33,880 nucleotides of DNA. It comes from a virus. Under the pieces are notes generated by a model. That model was not told the origin of the DNA, ran no database searches, and worked only from the letters and a program-made list of their open reading frames with translations. This document shows positions 1 to 5,966 of this stretch, in pieces. The stretch spans positions 1-33,880 of the IMG/VR virus record IMGVR_UViG_3300025687_000169; one strand, 5' to 3'. The position numbers and the translations under genes are program-made. The first letter of the stretch is position 1. Each line of letters opens with the position of its first letter.

Positions 1-696
1 TTCTCCCCAGGTAAGCCGCTTCGTAATGAACTTGATCTCATCAAGGCTCTTTCGGAAACAAGGCACCTTGACCTCTTTACAGCCGAACGCCTTCTAAACG
101 AGACAAAGGCAGAATATTCAAAGTTGAATAAGAAGCAAATCTTTAACGAGCAGTCCGCTATGATCAGCCGTATCAACAAGGTTCTTGGCACCGATGTCTT
201 TTCTAACTTTGTTCCAAATTACAAGCACCTCGCTACCATCCACCAGATCTTCTCCGAGAAGGTTCCTGTTAAGAGCCGCGTTCTACTTGAAAGAACCATC
301 ATCGGTTCACTAACATCCAAACCAAAAAACGCTGCGGTAAAGACAGAAATGCCACATATGGACAAGCTAGTTTACAAAAAGGTTATTGAGAATTTCAACA
401 CCAAGTATGACGGCGAACTCCTAGCCGAACAGAAGAACCTAATAAACAAGTTTATTGTTTGCACAGGCGACAGAGCAACCGAGTTCAAGGTTTACCTAAA
501 CGAAGAGATCGGTCGCCTCAAAGAAGAGGTGTCCGAGGCAAGAAATAAAGAGATCTTCCAAAACGACAACGAACTCTCTGAAAAGATGAACCTTGTGTCC
601 GAGGCACTAAACAAGTTCCAAACAAAGAAGATCGATCAAACCCTCGTTCATAAGGTTATGCAGATCCAGCAACTTGTCAAGGAGCTTGTTGACTAA
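1..696 (+). CDS. Conserved-looking phage protein of unknown role, 5' end outside window
   Basis: The reading frame is open from the first base, so the gene begins upstream. A TTG at 124 is a possible but unconvincing start because coding-like sequence continues before it. The visible part (231 residues) is almost entirely helix-forming, charged and without cysteines beyond one. Its C-terminal third (LNEEIGRLKEEVSEARN and onward) looks like a coiled coil. There is no signal peptide or membrane segment. The stop codon overlaps the ATG of the next gene (TAATG), so the two are probably co-translated. The position just ahead of the head module suggests a virion or head-assembly role, as with small genes between portal and protease in T4-like phages, but I recognise no family. 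Function unknown. Confidence 0.8.
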   Translation, partial: FSPGKPLRNELDLIKALSETRHLDLFTAERLLNETKAEYSKLNKKQIFNEQSAMISRINKVLGTDVFSNFVPNYKHLATIHQIFSEKVPVKSRVLLERTIIGSLTSKPKNAAVKTEMPHMDKLVYKKVIENFNTKYDGELLAEQKNLINKFIVCTGDRATEFKVYLNEEIGRLKEEVSEARNKEIFQNDNELSEKMNLVSEALNKFQTKKIDQTLVHKVMQIQQLVKELVD

Positions 697-1244
697 TGGC
701 CATTAAGATCACCATCGGTGGAGGAAAGAAAAAAGCCCCACCACAGCCCCCTCCAAAGGTTGCGGAGATCAAACTTAACATCTCCAAGACGGTCAATGGT
801 GATTATTACATCAAGGACCACTCCGACATTGACATCGTTATTATGGTAAAGAAGAACAAGGTTCTCGCTCTTTCCAAAGATCTAATGTCCGAGATGGTTT
901 ATGGAGCACAAGATCGACTATTCAGATTTCTAACAGAAAAGGGCCTCGTTGATCCAACAACAGTCCAGGGCGGTTCCGTCTATGGTTCTATGGAAGGGAT
1001 GCTTTTGAAGTCCGACGAACTCAATGTCCCAAACATGACTATTCTAAACATTTCAGAGTGGATCGATTCCGAGCGTCCTTACTTTGAGTTTGTTGAGAAG
1101 TTTGAGGAAATGGAGGTTGAGCATTTTGTTGATCCTAACGAAGAGGAGTCAACAGAGTTGGGTGAGGTTCCACACGAAGAAACAAAGGGAACACTCCGTC
1201 CAGGCTACACCTATGGTCCTTACTGGCAGTCCTACACTTACTAA
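696..1244 (+). CDS. Unknown phage protein, possible structural or assembly factor
   Basis: This 182-residue protein starts at an ATG that shares its A with the upstream TAA. The N-terminus is Gly/Lys then Pro-rich (KKKAPPQPPP near residues 11-20). It is followed by a mixed alpha/beta body (IKLNISKTVNGDYYIKDHSDIDI, split here only as a description of residues 25-47) and an acidic tail of about residues 135-165. The last residues are rich in Tyr, Gly and Pro (YTYGPYWQSYTY). No catalytic motif is visible. Translational coupling to the preceding gene and closeness to the protease suggest a head-assembly role. That is inference from position only, and I do not recognise the family. Confidence 0.8.
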   Translation: MAIKITIGGGKKKAPPQPPPKVAEIKLNISKTVNGDYYIKDHSDIDIVIMVKKNKVLALSKDLMSEMVYGAQDRLFRFLTEKGLVDPTTVQGGSVYGSMEGMLLKSDELNVPNMTILNISEWIDSERPYFEFVEKFEEMEVEHFVDPNEEESTELGEVPHEETKGTLRPGYTYGPYWQSYTY

Positions 1245-1253
1245 GGAGTTATT

Positions 1254-1574
1254 ATGGACTTACTTTGGTTTTCGCTTGCTTGCTATGGCTTGACTTACCT
1301 TGTCGTCTATGCAAGCATTTTTAATAGAATCCGCCCAAGCAAAGACTGGCTTTGGGGTTTTGGCAAGTTGTTTAACTGCACGCTTTGCTTTGGGTTCCAC
1401 GCCGGCTGGTTTTTGTTCAGCATAAACGCTTGGACGGAACTATTTACTTTTGACTACACCGTAGCAAACTTTTTTATTTGTGGCTGGATCGGCTCTGGCG
1501 TCTCTTATTTGCTTTCGATGGTGGTCAATGACGAAGGTCTCAGAATAACAAAAGGAGCAGACAATGCGTCGTAG
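1254..1574 (+). CDS. Small membrane protein with CxxC motif (DUF1360-like)
   Basis: A 106-residue hydrophobic protein with a Shine-Dalgarno AAGGAG just upstream of ATG 1254. Three or four membrane segments are visible, at about residues 3-23, 45-58, 68-80 and 76-92. The central motif NCTLCFGFHAGW (about residues 41-52) resembles the Cys-x2-Cys-x-Gly-Phe-Trp pattern of small DUF1360-type membrane proteins found in bacteria and phages. The C-terminus is a short polar tail. The gene sits between soluble late genes and is an odd neighbour for head genes. It could alter the host envelope during infection, but nothing in the sequence shows how. Family assignment is from motif memory and is moderate. 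Confidence 0.7.
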   Translation: MDLLWFSLACYGLTYLVVYASIFNRIRPSKDWLWGFGKLFNCTLCFGFHAGWFLFSINAWTELFTFDYTVANFFICGWIGSGVSYLLSMVVNDEGLRITKGADNAS

Positions 1575-1614
1575 AAACATTCCAGAAGTTCGCCGTTGTT
1601 GCAGCGGCTCTTAA
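1564..1614 (+). CDS. Possible 16-residue mini-ORF
   Basis: The ORF encodes MRRRNIPEVRRCCSGS and overlaps the end of the membrane-protein gene. A good Shine-Dalgarno, AAAGGAG at about 1551-1557, lies 6 bases before its ATG. That is the main reason to list it, because the site serves no other start. It is Arg-rich with an adjacent Cys pair. It is followed directly by a GC-rich hairpin. It may be a real micropeptide, a leader peptide for the protease gene, or chance. Confidence 0.3.
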   Translation: MRRRNIPEVRRCCSGS

Positions 1615-1618
1615 CTCG

Positions 1619-1635
1619 GGCGGGTTGCGCCCGCC
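1619..1635 (+). promoter_or_regulatory. GC-rich hairpin before the prohead protease gene
   Basis: GGCGGG and CCCGCC form a perfect 6-bp stem around a 5-base loop. No T-run follows, so it is not a standard intrinsic terminator. It lies 19 bases before the protease ATG and right after the mini-ORF. It could stabilise processed mRNA or modulate translation. Confidence 0.4.
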
Positions 1636-1654
1636 AAATACTTAGGAAACAACC

Positions 1655-2269
1655 ATGGGAAAAACACTTTTACGAGAATATTACGCCCTCTGTGATGGAG
1701 GCATTTGCCAAGACTTCTTAACCGAGGCAGAAAAGAAACTTGTTGCTGATGGCAAGAAGTTCTACATGACCGGTTGTATGCAGAAGTACGACACGCCAAA
1801 CGGCAACGGTCGTGTTTATTCCAAGAGAGTTCTCCAGCGTGAGATCGAAAACTATTGGAAACTCGTAAAAGAGCGTCGTGCCCTTGGGGAACTCGACCAC
1901 CCAGACGATTCCGTTATCAACTTAAAAAACGCCTCCCACCTCGTAACTGACATGTGGTGGGATGGTCCTGCTCTTATGGGCAAGGTTGAGATCCTTGACA
2001 CCCCATCGGGCAAGATTCTAAGAAACCTTGCAGAGTCCGGCGTCACCCTTGGCATTTCTTCACGCGGCCTTGGCTCCGTAAGAGAAGAGCGAGGCCGCAT
2101 TATGGTGGAAGACGACTTCCAACTTATTTGCTTTGACTTTGTTTCAGAGCCATCCACCCCAGGTGCTTTCATGCACACCAAGGGTGCGATGCACGAGGCA
2201 AAAGAGCCAAACATCTTTACAAGAGCGGACAAGATCAACCGCATCCTAAACGACATTTTGAGGGACTAA
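1655..2269 (+). CDS. 21: Prohead maturation protease, T4 gp21-like (peptidase S77/U9 type)
   Basis: This 204-residue protein matches T4 gp21 in length (about 212) and motifs. The catalytic His lies in GELDHP (His82) and the nucleophile Ser in GISSRGLG (Ser135 or Ser136). GNGRVYSKRVL (residues 50-60) is the typical N-terminal prohead-protease stretch. It cleaves scaffold and capsid N-termini after assembly of the prohead and then degrades itself; this is known for the family. ATG 1655 is preceded by AGGAAAC. The gene sits upstream of scaffold and capsid genes as in T4, but here about 2.6 kb separates them. Its stop overlaps the next ATG (TAATG), suggesting coupled translation with the 145-residue partner. 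Confidence 0.92.
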   Translation: MGKTLLREYYALCDGGICQDFLTEAEKKLVADGKKFYMTGCMQKYDTPNGNGRVYSKRVLQREIENYWKLVKERRALGELDHPDDSVINLKNASHLVTDMWWDGPALMGKVEILDTPSGKILRNLAESGVTLGISSRGLGSVREERGRIMVEDDFQLICFDFVSEPSTPGAFMHTKGAMHEAKEPNIFTRADKINRILNDILRD

Positions 2270-2706
2270 TGAAGCGTTCAGAACTAAAAAAGATTATTGA
2301 GCCCATCGTTAAGGAGTGTGTCCAAGACATCCTTCTTAAAGAAGGTTTGCTTTCCAACATCGTCTCCGAGGTTGCAAAGGGTATGGGAGGTCAAGTGATC
2401 CAAGAAAGCAGACCTGTTCCTTCCACAACAGCAAAGGCTCTTGGCATCACCCCGATGAGAGACGACCAAGCTCGCTTAGACGAGATCAAGGCAAGAAAGA
2501 GAAAGCTATTGGACGCTATCGGAAAAGACGCCTACAACGGCGTTGACATTTTCGAAGACACAAAACCTATTGTAGAAACAAAGAAGAGCAACATGGGTCC
2601 AGCAAACCCACTAACAGGGGACGGCAGAGCCCCAGACGATCCAGGCGTTGATATCACCGGCATCCTAAACATCGGTGGCAAAAACTGGAAAGCTTTGATG
2701 GGTTGA
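2269..2706 (+). CDS. Unknown head-module protein, translationally coupled to protease
   Basis: A 145-residue protein starting within the stop of the protease gene. The first 45 residues are helical and charged (ELKKIIEPIVKECVQDILLK). Residues 60-85 are again helical and basic, and the C-terminal 45 residues are Gly/Pro/Asp-rich, ending GGKNWKALMG. There are no membrane segments. In T4 the small core proteins gp67 and gp68 are encoded near gene 21, so a prohead-core role is plausible, but no sequence motif proves it. A late-promoter-like box begins two bases after its stop, so this gene ends a transcription unit. Confidence 0.75.
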   Translation: MKRSELKKIIEPIVKECVQDILLKEGLLSNIVSEVAKGMGGQVIQESRPVPSTTAKALGITPMRDDQARLDEIKARKRKLLDAIGKDAYNGVDIFEDTKPIVETKKSNMGPANPLTGDGRAPDDPGVDITGILNIGGKNWKALMG

Positions 2707-2707
2707 T

Positions 2708-2718
2708 ACTATTTATAG
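2708..2718 (+). promoter_or_regulatory. Late-promoter-like box ACTATTTATAG
   Basis: This is one of six intergenic copies of ACTATTTA(T/C) placed 17-46 bases before late genes. The reverse complement of this copy contains TATAAATA, the T4 late-promoter core. No -35-like element is obvious. It precedes the gene at 2735. A role as the -10-type element for a phage late sigma factor is inference from recurrence. Confidence 0.6.
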
Positions 2719-2734
2719 AAGCGAGGGACAATAA

Positions 2735-3193
2735 ATGCCAGAATTTACTTATACATCAGGTACCAGAAAGTTTACAAGAACAAGAAACTCACTAAACAAG
2801 TCTAGTTTTACTTTAACAAATGCGACAAGTGTTGGGGCTTCTTTTAGTTTGAGTAAGTATGGTTCCGTCCAGTTCAAGGCAGTAAGTGGTTCCGCCTACA
2901 TTAAACCAGAAATGCTTATTGTTCAATGTTCTAATACAGGAAGCACTCCAACTTCTCTCGTTGTAAGAATAACAAAAGACTCTGCCGGCGACGAGTGTAT
3001 TGTCCCAGATACTTCCGGTGCGCTTTCAGTTGGATTGACCAACGATCAAAATGTTACAGCCGTTTACCAAATCGGCCTTCCTTATGTAGATAAGACAACA
3101 CCAGCGGCTTCTTTCTACCTCTTCTTTAAGACGGACACAGGAACGGTTGACGTTGACTATGCAGACCTTTACACAACAGTAGAGACCTTCTAA
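2735..3193 (+). CDS. Beta-rich probable virion surface protein
   Basis: A 152-residue protein rich in Ser, Thr and Val with alternating hydrophobic residues throughout, typical of a beta-sandwich. It has one internal Cys pair, spread far apart. There is no signal peptide, catalytic motif or homologue I recognise. It heads a late unit (box at 2708) and is separated by one base from the larger repeat protein that follows, so the two are likely partners. A capsid decoration or head-fibre role would fit its place inside the head module. This is inference. Confidence 0.7.
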   Translation: MPEFTYTSGTRKFTRTRNSLNKSSFTLTNATSVGASFSLSKYGSVQFKAVSGSAYIKPEMLIVQCSNTGSTPTSLVVRITKDSAGDECIVPDTSGALSVGLTNDQNVTAVYQIGLPYVDKTTPAASFYLFFKTDTGTVDVDYADLYTTVETF

Positions 3194-3194
3194 A

Positions 3195-4502
3195 ATGGGA
3201 ATTGCAAGAGTAGCAGTAACCAGAGTAACAAGAGACTACGCTGTCGTTAGACCTCCGTTGCCAACAACAGACTTTCAGTCCTCAGGTGGCACTTTGGGCG
3301 CAAAGACATTTGATGCTTTCGTCGATCCAGAAAGAGTAATCGCAAGATACGAAGCGATCTTCAAAAAGAATTCTTCTTCAAGTGCCACAGTTTCTGGTTC
3401 CAAGCGAGGCCCATACACAATTTCCGGTGCTGCTGACGGAGATCAGGGCGTTCTTGCTATTAATGCCAAAGATAAAGACGGAAACACAGTAGCAACTGCT
3501 ATTCATGTTTGGGGCATTGCATCAGCAGGCGGCGGGGGGGACTCCATTGTAACTCCTCCATCTTCAACAACAAACTACGTCGCAGCAGACGCGACACTTT
3601 CTCAGAAAACATTCAGTGCCTTTACTGATGCTGATGGCATTATTGCTGGTTATTCTGCTTCTATCATCAGCAACCTTGGAAATGCTACGGTAAGCGGCTC
3701 AGGTCTTGGCGCTTACACAATTTCTAGCGCAGTAAACGGCGAGTTTGGTGTTCTCAAGCTAGACGCTAAGGACTCATCAAATAATATCGTAGCAACAGCA
3801 GTTCATGCATGGGGCATTACGAACGGTTATGCAACAGACGGATCCCAAGACTTCTCGCCTTGGAAACTTCTTAGCACAGCGGATATTATTGCCACAACGG
3901 ACACAGGGGCTCTTGAGACTTCAAAGGCTATGTCTGGTAATGAGATTCAATTTAGAGGCTCTGTACCAGTAACCGCAACCGACTATCACCCTGACAACGG
4001 TTGTCGTTATCGTTTCAACATGATCGATCCAAAAGACGACTCTACAATTTCAGCCGGCGGCGGAAGCATTATTGGTATTCAATACTACTTTAAGTTTGGA
4101 ACAAATGCCCCAAGCACAAATGCAAACTTCTTTTATTGTGGTTTATGGGATGGAACCACACAAGGATCTTTCGGAGGAGGCGTTTATTACAACGCAACGC
4201 GAATCGGAGCCGGCACATATACTGGTATAACAACAACTCCATACACGTTTCAAGCTGGAAATGTTTTTTTAGTAGATATTATGATGGCTGATGATGCCAA
4301 TGACACTTCTGGTGTTGCTGGGCTCCCGAGCATCAAGGCTTTTGATGATGACAGTACACCGGCTAGGGCTGCCAGTTTTGTTAGTAGCCAGCAAACCACA
4401 ACCATTTCTGCGACAGCTACTAGACCAACACTTAGTTTTTCAGGGGACATTGACGTAACCATTTATTACCGACTTGTCTATGCCCCAACCACTCCATTCT
4501 AA
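3195..4502 (+). CDS. Putative head fibre/adhesin with two tandem Ig-like repeats
   Basis: A 435-residue protein. Residues 23-109 and 125-209 form a tandem repeat with a period of about 100 residues. Both copies contain TLxxKTF-AF, ATVSGS, YTIS-A--G--GVL, AKD-----VATA-H-WGI. This resembles bacterial Ig-like or cadherin-like surface repeats. The remaining C-terminal half is beta-rich with aromatic and Gly residues, as in a receptor-binding or jelly-roll domain. A run of seven Gs (3534-3540) encodes the Gly linker between the repeats. Placement between protease and scaffold is unusual for T4-like genomes and suggests a head-associated fibre rather than a tail fibre. Receptor binding is inferred, not shown. 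Confidence 0.7.
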   Translation: MGIARVAVTRVTRDYAVVRPPLPTTDFQSSGGTLGAKTFDAFVDPERVIARYEAIFKKNSSSSATVSGSKRGPYTISGAADGDQGVLAINAKDKDGNTVATAIHVWGIASAGGGGDSIVTPPSSTTNYVAADATLSQKTFSAFTDADGIIAGYSASIISNLGNATVSGSGLGAYTISSAVNGEFGVLKLDAKDSSNNIVATAVHAWGITNGYATDGSQDFSPWKLLSTADIIATTDTGALETSKAMSGNEIQFRGSVPVTATDYHPDNGCRYRFNMIDPKDDSTISAGGGSIIGIQYYFKFGTNAPSTNANFFYCGLWDGTTQGSFGGGVYYNATRIGAGTYTGITTTPYTFQAGNVFLVDIMMADDANDTSGVAGLPSIKAFDDDSTPARAASFVSSQQTTTISATATRPTLSFSGDIDVTIYYRLVYAPTTPF

Positions 4503-4514
4503 TAAAGAGGAAAT

Positions 4515-4796
4515 ATGAGTTATAGAAGAAATAATAGAAGGAACCACAGAAGAAATAATCCAGATAAGAGGTTCTCAATAGGAAAGAAAACATCTCACGT
4601 CACAACCTACGCAAGAGATGACGAACACCCAGAAAGAACAATAAGACGGTTTCTAAAGAAGTGTAAGAAGGAACGAGTGATAGAACGTAGTAGAGAATAC
4701 GACTATTATGAGAAGCCTTCTGTAAAGAGGGCAAGAGCAAAAGCCCGACGAAAGGCACTAATAGAAAAAGCGAACAGAGAAAACCAGAACAAGTAA
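4515..4796 (+). CDS. rpsU-like: Phage-encoded ribosomal protein bS21-like protein
   Basis: This 93-residue, very basic protein has a core (about residues 36-87) that follows the bS21 pattern: RRFLKKCKKERVIERSRE, then YYEKPSVKRARAKARRKAL, which parallels the RRFKRSCEK and YEKPT-RKRAKA segments of bacterial bS21. bS21 sits on the 30S platform near the anti-Shine-Dalgarno end of 16S rRNA and assists initiation; phage copies are known from large and marine phages. Here the core carries an N-terminal extension of about 30 residues rich in Arg and Asn. Codons are mostly AGA and AAG. ATG 4515 follows AGAGGAAAT. It lies in the late head module, directly before scaffold and capsid. A role in steering ribosomes to late mRNA is inference. 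Confidence 0.8.
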   Translation: MSYRRNNRRNHRRNNPDKRFSIGKKTSHVTTYARDDEHPERTIRRFLKKCKKERVIERSREYDYYEKPSVKRARAKARRKALIEKANRENQNK

Positions 4797-4818
4797 AGGG
4801 TTTTTGTGTCAACGCTAT

Positions 4819-4829
4819 ACTATTTATTT
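4819..4829 (+). promoter_or_regulatory. Late-promoter-like box before scaffold gene
   Basis: ACTATTTATTT matches the box found at five other late units, here 43 bases before the scaffold ATG. It overlaps TATACT (4816-4821) and lies within a short inverted repeat, GCTAT (4814-4818) and ATAGC (4834-4838). No T-run follows the repeat, so a terminator is unlikely. Confidence 0.6.
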
Positions 4830-4872
4830 GTGAATAGCAAGAAGTGTTTCTACAGCACGAGGAATTATTAGT

Positions 4873-5922
4873 ATGCCAACACTCTTAGAGCAAGCCATCA
4901 TTGACGCCCAGGAACTCCGCGATGCAGCACTACGCAACGCGGAAACGACTATTCTTGAGAAGTACAACGCCGAGGTGCGTAATATGGTCGAGTCCCTCCT
5001 AGACGAGCAGGAAGAGGACAAGATGGGTATGGACATGGAGCCAGAGATGCCTGGCGACGAAGGCCCAATGGATGGTGTTGCCGATCAGCTTGAGTTTGGC
5101 GCTACTGCTGGTCAGCCAATGTGCCCTTGCCCAGATGATGAGGTTGTAATGACTCTAAACCTTGACGACCTAAGGGCGATGTCCGATGAACTAGAAGGGA
5201 CCGAGGCTATGGGCGAGCCGATGGACCAGGAAGAGCTTGCTGTTGATCTAGGTGTTGCCCCGGAAGAAGAGGAAGAAGAGGTTGACCTCACAGCCCTCGC
5301 CGAGAGCCTAGACGAAGAAATGGAAGTCGACGAGGAAGAAGAAGATATGGAGCTTGACGAAGCTGATATCAAGGGTCTCGTTGAGGAACTTATCGTGGAT
5401 ATGGCCGGCACGAAGTCTGGTTATCTAAACCGCCCTGCCGCCGAAATAAACTTTGAAGAGGAATTGGAGCTTGCACGTCGTTCGAGCACAGAGTATCAGG
5501 AGGAACTTGAGTCCCTTCGTACCGCTCACGACAAGGTTTCAATCCAAAAAGAAGCTTTGGTTAAGAAGAATAATCTTCTAACTGAAACCGTTTATGCATT
5601 GAAGGAGAGGCTCGAAGAGCTAAACCTTTCTAATGCTAAACTACTCTACTCGAATCAGGCATTGAATAGTGCCTCCTTGAATGAGCGACAAAAGTCAAAA
5701 ATTGTCGAGTCTATTCAAAAGGCTGATTCTGTTGAAGAGGCGAAGGTGATATACGAAACACTTCAAAGCACAGTGGGCGAGTCTCGTAATAGAACTCCAA
5801 AATCACTAAGCGAAGCTGTCAGTAGAAGACCTTCAACTATCATACCCAAGAGACGCAAAGAGCGTTCACGCCAAGAAGATCTTGTCCGTGATCGTTTCAG
5901 AGCCCTCGCAGGTATCAAGTAA
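4873..5922 (+). CDS. 22: Prohead core scaffold protein, T4 gp22-like
   Basis: A 349-residue protein with the composition of a T4-like scaffold. It has a helical N-terminus, a very acidic middle (runs of Glu at about residues 130-175), a long coiled coil (about residues 193-263), and a basic C-terminus (PKRRKERSRQEDLVRDRFR). The segment ALKERLEELNLSNAKLLYSN followed by SIQKADSVEEAKVIYETL is typical of scaffold C-domains in T4-like marine phages. The scaffold forms the inner core around which gp23 assembles and is then digested by the protease. It is longer than T4 gp22 (269). The capsid gene follows after 44 bases, as in T4. Its strongly acidic codons produce a false Ser-rich ORF on the reverse strand. 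Confidence 0.85.
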   Translation: MPTLLEQAIIDAQELRDAALRNAETTILEKYNAEVRNMVESLLDEQEEDKMGMDMEPEMPGDEGPMDGVADQLEFGATAGQPMCPCPDDEVVMTLNLDDLRAMSDELEGTEAMGEPMDQEELAVDLGVAPEEEEEEVDLTALAESLDEEMEVDEEEEDMELDEADIKGLVEELIVDMAGTKSGYLNRPAAEINFEEELELARRSSTEYQEELESLRTAHDKVSIQKEALVKKNNLLTETVYALKERLEELNLSNAKLLYSNQALNSASLNERQKSKIVESIQKADSVEEAKVIYETLQSTVGESRNRTPKSLSEAVSRRPSTIIPKRRKERSRQEDLVRDRFRALAGIK

Positions 5923-5950
5923 CAGAAACTCAAACAAAAATCCCTATATA

Positions 5951-5961
5951 AAGGAGGTGAT
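5951..5961 (+). promoter_or_regulatory. Near-perfect Shine-Dalgarno of the capsid gene
   Basis: AAGGAGGTGAT is complementary over 11 bases to the usual 3' end of bacterial 16S rRNA, with the capsid ATG 5 bases further on. It is the longest such match I see in the window and fits the very high expression needed for a major capsid protein. Confidence 0.85.
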
Positions 5962-5966
5962 ATATT

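Noticed and set aside
1-696. C-terminal end of a portal protein (gp20)
   Set aside because: Its place before the protease made this attractive, but the sequence is all-helical and coiled-coil-like with none of the gp20 motifs I know.
1439-1449. A seventh late box, ACTATTTACTT
   Set aside because: It lies within a coding region (Leu-Phe-Thr codons), has no gene start within 100 bases, and is best explained by chance.
5112-5411. Ser-rich ORF on the reverse strand
   Set aside because: It is the antisense of the Glu/Asp-rich scaffold region; GAA/GAG codons read backward give Ser codons. No ribosome site and low complexity.
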